NCBI GenBank assembly: GCA_947479185.1
Contig: CANJYY010000005.1
Span: 1 to 20,416 of the forward strand
Source: Caulobacteraceae bacterium
GTDB taxonomy: Bacteria > Pseudomonadota > Alphaproteobacteria > Caulobacterales > Caulobacteraceae
Length of the DNA stretch: 20,416 nt
Direction: 5' to 3'
The notes beneath the pieces are model-generated. The model was not told the origin of the DNA. It did not search any database and saw only the letters and a program-made list of their open reading frames with translations. Of the stretch, positions 14,017 through 20,416 are shown one piece after another. The translations under genes were made by a program, and so were the position numbers. Every line of letters begins with the position of its first letter. The first letter of the stretch is position 1.

Positions 14017-14505
14017 ATGAGAGGCGACCCGGCGATCATCAAGCTGCTGAACGCGGTGCTGACCAACGAGCTGACGGCGGTCAACCAGTACTTCCTGCAT
14101 GCGCGGATGTACCAGGACTGGGGCTTCGCCCGGCTGGGCAAGATCACCTACGACGAGTCGATCGGCGAGATGAAACACGCCGACATGCTGATCAAGCGCA
14201 TCCTGTTCCTCGAAGGCCTGCCCAACCTGCAGGACCTCAACAAGCTGAAGATCGGCGAGACCGTGCCCGAATGCCTGGCCGCTGATCTGGCCGTGGAGCT
14301 GGGCGGTCGCGAGACCCTCGTGCCGGGGATCAACCAGTGCGAGGCGGCCAACGACTTCGTCAGCCGCGAACTGCTCAAGGAAATCCTCGAGGACACCGAG
14401 CACCACATCGACTTCCTCGAGACCCAGCTGAAGCTGGTCAAGGCGCTCGGCGAACAGAACTACCTGCAGAGCGCGCTCGGCGAACTTGAGGGCGACGGCC
14501 ACTAG
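14017..14505 (+). CDS. bfr: Bacterioferritin, with Thr at the ferroxidase Glu127 position
   Basis: The 162-aa subunit forms the 24-mer haem-containing iron storage shell. It aligns with E. coli Bfr without gaps from memory. Ferroxidase ligands Glu18 (NELTA), Glu51 and His54 (EMKH), Glu94 and His130 are present, as are Tyr25 and the haem ligand Met52. Position 127, Glu in E. coli (DEEGH), is Thr here (DTEHH, 126-130), leaving Glu128 next door. The enzyme site may be weakened, or this may be the haem-binding partner of a two-subunit bacterioferritin such as that described in Magnetospirillum. ATG 14017 has AAGGAG 6 bases upstream. The lysE gene follows after 22 bases. Bfd, its electron donor, is encoded nearby on the same strand. 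Confidence 0.94.
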   Translation: MRGDPAIIKLLNAVLTNELTAVNQYFLHARMYQDWGFARLGKITYDESIGEMKHADMLIKRILFLEGLPNLQDLNKLKIGETVPECLAADLAVELGGRETLVPGINQCEAANDFVSRELLKEILEDTEHHIDFLETQLKLVKALGEQNYLQSALGELEGDGH

Positions 14506-14527
14506 CCCATGCGCTAGGGGTGCCGCC

Positions 14528-15160
14528 GTGACGCCCGACCCCGCCCATCTGCTGCCGTTCCTGCTGGCCATCCTGCTCATCGAGCTGACGCCCGGCCCGA
14601 ACATGGGCTACCTGGCCATCGTCGCCGGGCGCTTCGGGCGGCCGGCGGGCTTCGCCACCATCGCGGGCGTTACGGCCGGCCTGGCCTTCTACATGTTGCT
14701 GTCGGTGTTCGGCCTGACCGAGGTGATCCTCCGGGCCGCCTGGCTTTACAGCCTGCTGCGCTGGGCGGGCGTGGCGTACCTTTTGTGGCTGGCCTGGGAC
14801 ACCTGGCGGGGCGAGACGCCGACCGGACCGGGCGACATCGCCGTCGAGCCGTCCCGCTATAGCCTGGCCTGGCGCGGCTTCCTGGCCAACGTCCTCAATC
14901 CCAAGGCGGCGGTGTTCTACATCGCCCTGCTGCCGGGGTTCACCGACCCGGCGCGGCCGTTCGCGGGACAGGCGCTGGGGCTTGGGCTGATCCACATCGC
15001 GGTGGCGCTGGCGATCCACAGCGCGATCGTTCTGGCCGCCGCGCGGGCCTCTCCCCTGCTCGCCCGGCTCAGCGACGGCGAGGGCGCGCGGGTGCGGGCC
15101 GCCTTCGCCATCGCCCTGGCGCTGATCGCGGTCTGGTTGGCCTGGGCCACCCGCCGCTAG
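14528..15160 (+). CDS. LysE/RhtB family exporter
   Basis: The 210-aa inner-membrane protein belongs to the LysE superfamily, which exports amino acids or related small molecules. The hallmark TPGPN lies at residues 21-25 in the first helix, about six hydrophobic segments follow, and GFLANVLNPKAAVFYIALLPGF around 118-140 is the conserved second motif. The substrate cannot be read from sequence. GTG 14528 is chosen: AGGGG is 7 bases upstream and the longer reading from 14486 overlaps bfr and has a poor N-terminus for a membrane protein. It probably follows bfr in the same transcript. Confidence 0.88.
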   Translation: MTPDPAHLLPFLLAILLIELTPGPNMGYLAIVAGRFGRPAGFATIAGVTAGLAFYMLLSVFGLTEVILRAAWLYSLLRWAGVAYLLWLAWDTWRGETPTGPGDIAVEPSRYSLAWRGFLANVLNPKAAVFYIALLPGFTDPARPFAGQALGLGLIHIAVALAIHSAIVLAAARASPLLARLSDGEGARVRAAFAIALALIAVWLAWATRR

Positions 15161-15219
15161 CGGCGGCGGAACCCGATGCCGTCCCAACCGGTTTCCCGCA
15201 GGTACGTGAGGAGACCGCC

Positions 15220-15777
15220 ATGCTCGCCCAGGCCGCCCGGGACGCCGTTGATGACATCGCCGACAGCCGGGGCCGTTCGACGCGTCACCTGCTGCTCGGG
15301 CTCGGACTGACCGCCGGCGCGGTGCTGGCCTCGGCCCTGATCGCCCGCGCCAATTCGCCGATCCCCGAGAACCCGAAGATCAAGCCCGACGACGACCGGC
15401 TGGAACGGCCCGGCTTCTCGCCGCCCAAGGTCGCCTTCGGCATGATCTGGCCGCCGCTGTTCCTGGCCCTGACCCTGTCGGGTCTGAGGGTGTGGAACGC
15501 CCCCTCGAGCCCCGCCCGTACCCAGGCCCTGACCCTGTGGGGCGTGGTCCAGGCGCTCAACGCGGTCTGGATGGCGCTGGGGCCCCGTCGGCTGGGCGGC
15601 CAGCTGACGGCCGCGGTGGTCTCGCTCGGAACCTCCGCCGCCTACGCGTGGCGCGCGCGGCAGGTCGATGCTCCGGCCGCCGGCATGGTCACGCCGTATG
15701 TCGGCTGGATCGGCTTCGCCAACGTCCTGACCGGCGAACTCTGGCGTCGCAACCACGCCAATCCCACGCTGCATTGA
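15220..15777 (+). CDS. TspO/MBR family protein
   Basis: The 185-aa membrane protein has five hydrophobic stretches and TspO-like motifs: RPGFSPP at 63-69 followed by FGMIWPPLF (73-81), a central segment with ALNAVWMALGPRR, and TPYVGWIGFANVLTGELWRRN near 158-178 (the PYxxWxxFAxxLN-type end). TspO proteins bind porphyrins and haem-related ligands and modulate stress responses. The N-terminal part before the first helix (about 22 residues) and the lysine/aspartate-rich segment at 50-62 make it a little longer than typical bacterial TspO (~155-160 aa), and it has fewer tryptophans than usual. GAGGAG 6 bases before ATG 15220 supports the start. Neighbouring bacterioferritin hints at a link to haem or iron, but only by proximity. 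Confidence 0.82.
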   Translation: MLAQAARDAVDDIADSRGRSTRHLLLGLGLTAGAVLASALIARANSPIPENPKIKPDDDRLERPGFSPPKVAFGMIWPPLFLALTLSGLRVWNAPSSPARTQALTLWGVVQALNAVWMALGPRRLGGQLTAAVVSLGTSAAYAWRARQVDAPAAGMVTPYVGWIGFANVLTGELWRRNHANPTLH

Positions 15778-15803
15778 GCCAGACCCCCTTCCCGCGATAG
15801 CCT
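15774..15803 (+). promoter_or_regulatory. Predicted promoter of the MFS transporter gene
   Basis: TTGAGC at 15774-15779 overlaps the tspO stop, and TAGCCT at 15798-15803 follows after an 18-base spacer. Transcription near 15810 would give a short leader containing a G-run before ATG 15828. Confidence 0.42.
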
Positions 15804-15827
15804 CCCGACAAACCGGGGGGACACGGG

Positions 15828-17474
15828 ATGAGCGCGACGACGGAAACGCCAAGGCAGAGCCACGCCATGGTCATCGGCGGGGCGTCCGTCGGGACCATCT
15901 TCGAATGGTATGACTTCTACCTGTACGGCTCTCTGGCCGGGTTCATCACCAAGCACTTCTTCAGCGGCGTCAACGAGACCACCGGTTACATCTTCGCCCT
16001 GCTGGCGTTCGCCGCCGGGTTCGCGGTCAGGCCGCTCGGCGCCCTGGTGTTCGGCCGGCTGGGCGACCTGTGGGGCCGCAAGAACACCTTCCTGGTGACC
16101 ATGCTGCTGATGGGGCTGTCGACCTTCGTGGTCGGGCTGCTGCCGTCCTACGAGGCCATCGGCGTGGCCGCCCCCGTGCTGCTGATCGTCATGCGGCTGG
16201 TGCAGGGCATGGCGCTCGGCGGCGAGTACGGCGGCGCGGCCACCTATGTCGCCGAGCATGCCCCGCCCGGAAAGCGCGGCCTCTACACCAGCTTCATCCA
16301 GACCACCGCGACCCTGGGCCTGTTCCTGTCGCTGATCGTCATCCTGCTGGTGAGGACCAACATCGGCGAGGACGCTTTCGGCGCCTGGGGCTGGCGCGTG
16401 CCGTTCCTCGCCTCGATCCTGCTGCTGGGGGTGTCGCTGTGGATCCGGCTGCGGCTGCACGAAAGCCCGGTGTTCCAGAGGATGATCGACGAGGGCAAGG
16501 GGGCGACCGCGCCGCTGACCGAGTCCTTCGCCCGCTGGCCGAACCTGAAGCTGGTGCTGCTGGCGCTGGTCGGCCTGACCGCCGGCCAGGCGGTGGTCTG
16601 GTACACCGGCCAGTTCTACGCCCTGTTCTTCCTCGAGAAGATGCTCAAGGTCGACGGCGCCCTGACCAATACCCTAGTGGCCATCGCCCTGCTGCTGGGC
16701 ACGCCGTTCTTCATCCTGTTCGGCTGGCTGAGCGACCGGATCGGCCGCAAGCCGATCATCCTCGCTGGCTGCCTGATCGCCGCCCTGACCTTCTTCCCGC
16801 TGTTCAGGACCCTGACCGTGGCGGCCAATCCCGCGCTGGCGGCGGCGACCGTCTCGGCGCCGGTGACCGTCATCGCCGACCCTGCGGCCTGCGCCTTCCA
16901 GTTCGACCCGGTGGGCAAGACCGCGTTTCGCTCGTCCTGCGACATCGCCAAGTCGGCCCTGGCCTCGGCCGGCGTATCCTACGCCAACCGGCCGGCCCTG
17001 CCCGGCGCGACAGCGGTCGTCGACATCGGCGGGACCTCTTTCCCGGCGTTCGAGGGCGCGGGCATGGCGACCAAGGCCTTCACGGCCGAACAGACGGCCT
17101 GGCGCAAAGCGCTGGGCGCGAAACTGCACGCCGCCGGCTACCCGGAGAAGGCCGACAGCGCCCGCGTCGACAAGCCGAAGGTGGTCGCCGTGCTGTTCGC
17201 CCTGATCCTGCTGGTGACCATGGTCTATGGCCCGATCGCCGCGGCCCTTGTGGAGATGTTCCCGGCCAGGATCCGCTACACCTCGATGAGCCTGCCCTAC
17301 CACATCGGCAACGGCTGGTTCGGCGGCTTCCTGCCGACCACCGCCTTCGCCATGGTCGCGGCCACGGGCGATATCTACTACGGCCTCTGGTACCCCGTGG
17401 TGGTCGCTGCGGTGACCGCGGTGGTCGGCCTGCTGTTCGTCCGGGAGATGAAGGGCGCCGACATCGAGGGATGA
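15828..17474 (+). CDS. MFS transporter, metabolite:H+ symporter (ProP/MHS-like), with large loop insertion
   Basis: The 548-aa protein is a major facilitator of the MHS type, whose members import osmolytes or organic acids with protons. Signature positions are FEWYDFYLYG (25-34), GRLGDLWGRK at 76-85, RLVQGMALGGEYGGAATYVAE near 123-143, and the second-half repeat GWLSDRIGRKP at 299-309. Its distinctive feature is an insertion of about 120 residues at 330-450, between helices of the second half. The insertion carries two cysteines (355 and 371) and should lie in the periplasm. After it, GPIAAALVEMFPARIRYTSMSLPYHIGNGWFGG resumes the normal fold. Standard MHS proteins are about 430 aa. ATG 15828 has a G-run upstream. 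The substrate is unknown. Confidence 0.9.
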   Translation: MSATTETPRQSHAMVIGGASVGTIFEWYDFYLYGSLAGFITKHFFSGVNETTGYIFALLAFAAGFAVRPLGALVFGRLGDLWGRKNTFLVTMLLMGLSTFVVGLLPSYEAIGVAAPVLLIVMRLVQGMALGGEYGGAATYVAEHAPPGKRGLYTSFIQTTATLGLFLSLIVILLVRTNIGEDAFGAWGWRVPFLASILLLGVSLWIRLRLHESPVFQRMIDEGKGATAPLTESFARWPNLKLVLLALVGLTAGQAVVWYTGQFYALFFLEKMLKVDGALTNTLVAIALLLGTPFFILFGWLSDRIGRKPIILAGCLIAALTFFPLFRTLTVAANPALAAATVSAPVTVIADPAACAFQFDPVGKTAFRSSCDIAKSALASAGVSYANRPALPGATAVVDIGGTSFPAFEGAGMATKAFTAEQTAWRKALGAKLHAAGYPEKADSARVDKPKVVAVLFALILLVTMVYGPIAAALVEMFPARIRYTSMSLPYHIGNGWFGGFLPTTAFAMVAATGDIYYGLWYPVVVAAVTAVVGLLFVREMKGADIEG

Positions 17475-17475
17475 A

Positions 17476-17494
17476 GCCGCCGCCTGCGGGCGGC
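17476..17494 (+). terminator. GC-rich hairpin after the MFS gene
   Basis: GCCGCC at 17476-17481 and GGCGGC at 17489-17494 can pair around a 7-base loop directly after the MFS stop codon. No T-run follows, so it is a weak terminator candidate. Confidence 0.3.
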
Positions 17495-17534
17495 CCGCGG
17501 GATTGCACGTGTTCTTCACTTGCCAAGACTCGCG

Positions 17535-17554
17535 CACGGGAACACGGTCCCGTG
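17535..17554. promoter_or_regulatory. Inverted repeat upstream of the DUF2799 lipoprotein gene
   Basis: CACGGGA at 17535-17541 and TCCCGTG at 17548-17554 form a perfect 7-bp inverted repeat, followed directly by the palindrome GAACACTGTTC at 17554-17564. The pair lies 13-42 bases before the ATG. It could be an operator or a leader hairpin; spacing does not fit the alphaproteobacterial LexA box. Confidence 0.3.
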
Positions 17555-17576
17555 AACACTGTTCGGGGATCAGGAC

Positions 17577-18215
17577 ATGCGCAAACTCGCCCTCTTCACG
17601 GTCATCGCCGGCTGCGGCCTCCTGGCCGGCAGCTGCGCCAGCCTCAGCGAGGAACAGTGCCTGACCGGCGACTGGTCCGGCATCGGCTACAGCGACGGCG
17701 CCAACGGCTACGGCACGGGCCGCTTCGGCGACCATGTGAAGGCCTGCGAGAAGCACGGCGTCGTGCCCGAGCAGGCCGTCTACATGACCGGCCGGGCGCG
17801 CGGCCTGACCGTCTATTGCCAGCCGGGTCGAGGCTTCCAGGTCGGACGCACGGGCGGCAGCTACGGCGGCGTCTGCCCCGCCTCGCTGGAGGGACCGTTC
17901 CTCGGCGGCTTCAACGACGGCCGCGTCGTCTGGGACGCGCAGCAGCGCTACGACCGGGCCCAGTCGGCGATCAACGACGCTGACAACCGGTGGAACGACA
18001 TCGAGCGCCAGATGCGCGAGGCCGAGGCACGCATCGCCGATCCGGCCGTGTCCAACGACGAGAAGAAGGCCCTGCGCGAACGGCTCAAGACGCTGCGCGA
18101 CGACCGCTACAGCGCCGGCGAGGACCGCCGCCAGGCCATCGACCTTCGCGACATGGCCGACCGCGACCTGGGCCGCCTGAAGGCCCGCTACAGCCCGGTC
18201 TACGGCGGCTGGTAG
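17577..18215 (+). CDS. DUF2799 domain lipoprotein with C-terminal coiled coil
   Basis: The 212-aa protein begins with a lipoprotein-type signal. The likely lipidated residue is Cys20 (LLAGSC), although IAGC ending at Cys13 also fits a lipobox. The DUF2799 domain covers about 28-105: CLTGDWSGIGYSDGANG, KACEKHGVVPEQAVYMTGRARGL, a YC at 80-81 and GGSYGGVCP near 93-101, with regularly placed cysteines. Residues about 120-205 are highly charged and helical, likely a coiled coil (many Arg, Glu and Asp with DAQQRYDRAQSAIND-type heptads). It is probably anchored in the envelope. The function of the family is not known to me. The gene stands alone between the MFS gene and a toxin-antitoxin pair. Confidence 0.85.
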   Translation: MRKLALFTVIAGCGLLAGSCASLSEEQCLTGDWSGIGYSDGANGYGTGRFGDHVKACEKHGVVPEQAVYMTGRARGLTVYCQPGRGFQVGRTGGSYGGVCPASLEGPFLGGFNDGRVVWDAQQRYDRAQSAINDADNRWNDIERQMREAEARIADPAVSNDEKKALRERLKTLRDDRYSAGEDRRQAIDLRDMADRDLGRLKARYSPVYGGW

Positions 18216-18234
18216 CCCCGGGGCCCAGGTTGAG

Positions 18235-18265
18235 GCCGCTTAGCTAATGTGCTTAGCTAAGCGGC
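18235..18265 (+). promoter_or_regulatory. Toxin-antitoxin operator with overlapping promoter
   Basis: Perfect 13-bp inverted arms, GCCGCTTAGCTAA at 18235-18247 and its reverse complement at 18253-18265, flank a 5-base spacer and end directly at the antitoxin ATG. Each arm carries the self-complementary octamer TTAGCTAA (18240-18247 and 18253-18260), 13 bases apart. A promoter with TTGAGG at 18230-18235, an 18-base spacer and TAGCTA at 18254-18259 would initiate at about the ATG. Autoregulation by the antitoxin is expected for this family. Confidence 0.75.
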
Positions 18266-18517
18266 ATGATCTACACGGTTCATCAGGCCAAGACGCAGCT
18301 GTCGAAGCTGCTCGCCCAGGCGGAAGCCGGCGAAGAGGTCATCATCGCGCGCGGCAAGGCGCCGTCGGTGCGACTGATACCCATCGCCAGACCTGAATCC
18401 GCCGAGCGGTCGCCGCGCACGCCCGGCGCCTGGAAGGGGCGTTTTGAGTGGGACGACAGCTTCTTCGATCCGCTCCCCGCCGGGGAACAGGCGCTCTGGG
18501 ACGGTGACGGCGATTGA
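18266..18517 (+). CDS. Type II antitoxin, Phd/YefM family
   Basis: This 83-aa protein opens with YTVHQAKTQLSKLLAQAEAGEEVIIARGKAPSVRLIPI, the DNA-binding and dimerisation domain of Phd/YefM antitoxins (about residues 2-40). The C-terminal part (50-83), with GRFEWDDSFFDPLP, is acidic and aromatic and should wrap the toxin's active site. Role: neutralises the PIN toxin encoded downstream and, with it, represses its own promoter. The ATG lies at the edge of a perfect inverted repeat with no Shine-Dalgarno sequence, so translation may be leaderless. Its TGA overlaps the toxin TTG by 4 bases. Confidence 0.92.
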   Translation: MIYTVHQAKTQLSKLLAQAEAGEEVIIARGKAPSVRLIPIARPESAERSPRTPGAWKGRFEWDDSFFDPLPAGEQALWDGDGD

Positions 18518-18900
18518 ACCTGCTGCTCGATACCCACGCCCTGATCTGGTGGTTCCTCGATTCGCCACGCCTCTCGGCGCCGGCGCGGACGGCGATCAGA
18601 GACTACCGCGAGCCGGTCCACGTCAGCGCGGTCTCGGCCTTCGAGATCGCCACCAAGGTGCGGCTGGGCAAGCTGCCGGAGGCGGCGCGGCTGGACCGGT
18701 CGTTCGAGGCGTTTCTGGACGCGCAGGACTTCAAGCCGCTGCCGCTGACGCTTGAGCACGCGCTCGTCGCGGGCGGTCTCTCCGACAGTCACAAGGACCC
18801 GTTCGACCGCCTGCTGATCGCCCAGGCCCTGAGCGAGAACCTGACGCTCGTCTCGAACGAGCGCCTGTTCGACGGGTTTGGGGTGAAGCGGCTCTGGTAG
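18514..18900 (+). CDS. vapC: VapC-like PIN-domain toxin ribonuclease
   Basis: The 128-aa PIN protein is the toxin of the pair and would cut RNA, commonly tRNA or rRNA, when the antitoxin is lost. Acidic catalytic residues are visible: Asp6 (LLLDTHALIWW), Glu44 (SAFEIATK), Asp95 and Asp98 (HKDPFDRLLIAQA), plus Ser114-Asn115 near the end. This is the subgroup commonly paired with Phd/YefM antitoxins. Translation starts at TTG 18514, overlapping the antitoxin stop, which favours coupled synthesis with antitoxin in excess. The gene is intact. Its stop lies 4 bases from that of the convergent fba gene. Confidence 0.93.
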   Translation: MNLLLDTHALIWWFLDSPRLSAPARTAIRDYREPVHVSAVSAFEIATKVRLGKLPEAARLDRSFEAFLDAQDFKPLPLTLEHALVAGGLSDSHKDPFDRLLIAQALSENLTLVSNERLFDGFGVKRLW

Positions 18901-18904
18901 CCGC

Positions 18905-19990
18905 CTACTCCGCGGCGACCTTGCTGACGCCGATCTTGGGGTTCAGTTCGCCGGTCAGGTAGCGTTTGGCCATGGCGGCGGTGCTGATCGGCTTGATCTT
19001 GCCGGCCCAGCCGGCGGCGCCGAACTGTTCGAAGCGGGCCTGGCAGACGGCGCGCATGGCTTCCTTGGCGGGCTTGAGATAGGCGCGCGGATCGAACTCG
19101 CCCTTCTTCTGCATCAGCACCTTCCGGATGGCGCCGGTCATGGCCATGCGGTTGTCGGTGTCGACGTTGATCTTGCGCACGCCGAGCTTGATGCCGCGCT
19201 GGATCTCCTCGACCGGCACGCCCCAGGTCTGGGGCATCTCGCCGCCGAACTCGTTGATGATGTCCTGCAGGTCCTGCGGGACGCTGGACGAGCCGTGCAT
19301 CACCAGGTGGGTGTTGGGCAGGCGCCTGTGCACCGCCTCGATGACGTTCATCGCCAGGATGTCGCCATCCGGCTTGCGGGTGAACTTGTAGGCGCCGTGA
19401 CTGGTGCCCATGGCGATGGCCAGGGCGTCGACGTGGGTCGCGGCGACGAAGTCGGCCGCCTGGTCCGGGTCGGTCAGCAGGGCCGAGTGGTCGAGCTTGC
19501 CCTCGAAGCCGTGGCCGTCCTCGGCCTCGCCCATGCCGGTCTCCAGCGAGCCCAGCACGCCGATCTCGCCCTCGACCGACACGCCGCAGCTGTGGGCCAT
19601 CTCGACCACCCGGCGGGTGACGTCGACGTTGTAGTCATAGCTGGCGGGGGTCTTGGCGTCCTCTTCCAGCGAGCCGTCCATCATCACGCTGGTGAAGCCG
19701 TACTGGATGGCGGTGGCGCAGGTGGCCGGGCCGTTGCCGTGGTCCTGGTGCATGCAGACCGGGATGTTCGGATAGATCTCGACAAGGGCGTCGATCAGGC
19801 GGGCCAGCATGATGTCGTTGGCGTAGCTGCGCGCGCCGCGCGACGCCTGGATGATCACCGGCGCGTCGACGGCCTCGGCCGCCTCCATGATCGCCAGACC
19901 CTGTTCCATGTTGTTGATGTTGAACGCGGGCACGGCGTAGTCGTGCTCGGCGGCGTGGTCGAGAAGCTGTCGGAGGGTGATACGGGCCAC
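18905..19990 (-). CDS. fba: Class II fructose-1,6-bisphosphate aldolase (Calvin-cycle subtype sequence)
   Basis: The 361-aa zinc enzyme splits fructose-1,6-bisphosphate into dihydroxyacetone phosphate and glyceraldehyde-3-phosphate. It opens with [20 protein letters not shown] and [10 protein letters not shown]. The catalytic/metal pair Asp83-His84 lies in MHQDHGN, with SVEGEIG near 138-144, His198 in GTSHGAY, His232 in MHGSSS and NVDTDNR at 275-281. Sequence style and length fit the CbbA-like (class IIB) subgroup also used for glycolysis and gluconeogenesis. The start is taken as GTG 19988-19990, which gives the family N-terminus; an upstream ATG at 20038 adds 16 unrelated residues. It follows pgk on the same strand, separated by a palindromic repeat. 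Confidence 0.95.
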   Translation of the reverse strand: MARITLRQLLDHAAEHDYAVPAFNINNMEQGLAIMEAAEAVDAPVIIQASRGARSYANDIMLARLIDALVEIYPNIPVCMHQDHGNGPATCATAIQYGFTSVMMDGSLEEDAKTPASYDYNVDVTRRVVEMAHSCGVSVEGEIGVLGSLETGMGEAEDGHGFEGKLDHSALLTDPDQAADFVAATHVDALAIAMGTSHGAYKFTRKPDGDILAMNVIEAVHRRLPNTHLVMHGSSSVPQDLQDIINEFGGEMPQTWGVPVEEIQRGIKLGVRKINVDTDNRMAMTGAIRKVLMQKKGEFDPRAYLKPAKEAMRAVCQARFEQFGAAGWAGKIKPISTAAMAKRYLTGELNPKIGVSKVAAE

Positions 19991-20076
19991 GGTCGGACTC
20001 TCTTGCGCTGTGTTCTGATTTTCCGAGGCTCTTAGCATCGGTTCACGGAAACGTCAGCCCGCTGGAGGGCCCTAAT

Positions 20077-20232
20077 CCTCCCCGTTCACGGGGAGGTGGC
20101 CCGGCGGAGCCGGGTCGGAGGGGCGGCGCGGGCGCGTCAGGATCAGGCGCAGTGCACGGCAATCAATCGTCCACCGCCGGCGCTGCCCCACCACCATGCT
20201 CCGCATGGTCCCCCTCCCCGCGAGCGGGGAGG
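20077..20232. repeat. Composite palindromic intergenic repeat between pgk and fba
   Basis: Two hairpins with an identical 8-bp stem, CCTCCCCG/CGGGGAGG, lie at 20077-20096 (loop TTCA) and 20213-20232 (loop CGAG). Between them are further hairpins: CCCGGC/GCCGGG at 20100-20114 and ACCATGC/GCATGGT at 20193-20209. This resembles the composite GC-rich palindromic repeats dispersed in Caulobacterales genomes. It may stabilise or attenuate the pgk-fba transcript. Confidence 0.7.
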
Positions 20233-20236
20233 AAGG

Positions 20237-20416
20237 TCAGACCGCCAGCGCCTCGACGCCCGGGAGGGGCTTGCCCTCCATCCATTCGAGGAACGCCCCG
20301 CCGGCCGTGGAGACGAAGGTCATCTCGTCGGCCACGCCCGCGTGATTGAGGGCCGAGACCGTGTCGCCGCCGCCGGCCACGGCGATCAGCTTGCCGGCCG
20401 TCGCCAGCGCGGCGGC
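20237..20416 (-). CDS. pgk: Phosphoglycerate kinase, C-terminal fragment
   Basis: The last 59 residues plus TGA are visible; the gene begins beyond the right edge. [20 protein letters not shown] and [21 protein letters not shown] are the conserved C-terminal domain segments of phosphoglycerate kinase, including the glycine-rich nucleotide-binding GGGDT and the SxGGGAFLE-type loop (here [10 protein letters not shown]). The enzyme makes ATP from 1,3-bisphosphoglycerate. It is on the same strand as fba, 246 bases upstream, consistent with a gap-pgk-fba style glycolytic cluster; gap is not in view. Confidence 0.95.
   Translation of the reverse strand, partial: AAALATAGKLIAVAGGGDTVSALNHAGVADEMTFVSTAGGAFLEWMEGKPLPGVEALAV

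Noticed and set aside
17535..17564. SOS (LexA) box upstream of the DUF2799 gene
   Set aside because: GAAC half-sites are present, but their spacing is 10 bases, not the 7 bases of the alphaproteobacterial GTTC-N7-GTTC box.
16070..17983. 637-aa frame overlapping the MFS transporter and DUF2799 genes
   Set aside because: It spans the gap between two well-supported genes in a different frame and has arginine/proline/glycine-rich shadow composition.

Overview
This 20.4-kb window looks like ordinary chromosome from a GC-rich alphaproteobacterium, most likely of the order Caulobacterales (Caulobacter, Phenylobacterium or Brevundimonas). The reasons are the C-terminus of an RcdA/DUF1465 protein at the left edge, a cysteine-free L31, the style of EF-P, SuhB and class II aldolase, abundant GTG/TTG starts, GC-rich third positions, several promoters whose -10 element sits only a few bases from the start codon, and scattered small palindromic intergenic repeats. 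The genus is inference. No tRNA, rRNA, CRISPR array, prophage or complete insertion sequence is visible. No gene-free stretch exceeds 300 bases.

Layout. 1-3086: the end of rcdA (+), rpmE (-) with its terminator, an MsbA-like lipid/drug ABC exporter (+), and a divergent QueD/6-pyruvoyl-tetrahydropterin-synthase-like gene (+). 3099-3195 is a 97-bp element with 29-bp inverted arms. 3196-5546 (-): a Tat-exported glycerophosphodiester phosphodiesterase translationally coupled to a secreted DUF885 metallopeptidase-like protein. 5790-7728 (+): a tightly coupled three-gene operon of TerC, a small zinc-ribbon protein and a beta-carbonic anhydrase. 7736-9101 (-): efp and suhB. 9284-12490 (-): a cyanide-insensitive-type cytochrome bd oxidase operon (cydA, cydB, a 48-aa DUF2474 membrane protein) continuing into thiE.

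12656-18215 (+): bacterioferritin-associated ferredoxin (bfd), a DUF2804 protein, bacterioferritin (bfr), a LysE-family exporter, a TspO/MBR protein, an MHS-type MFS transporter with a large periplasmic insertion, and a DUF2799 lipoprotein. A Fur/Mur-like inverted repeat overlaps the predicted bfd promoter, which fits iron control of the bfd side. 18266-18900 (+): a Phd/YefM-VapC toxin-antitoxin pair with a perfect 13-bp inverted-repeat operator touching the antitoxin start codon. 18905-20416 (-): class II fructose-bisphosphate aldolase preceded by the end of phosphoglycerate kinase, separated by a composite palindromic repeat, so this is the end of a glycolytic cluster.

I found no convincing wholly new multi-gene system. 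The observations most worth checking are the terC/zinc-ribbon/carbonic-anhydrase module with two successive TGATG junctions, the QueD-like protein with altered zinc ligands, a bacterioferritin with Thr in place of the ferroxidase Glu127, the cyd-DUF2474-thiE linkage, and the series of predicted leaderless promoters. All promoter and operator calls come from reading the sequence by eye.
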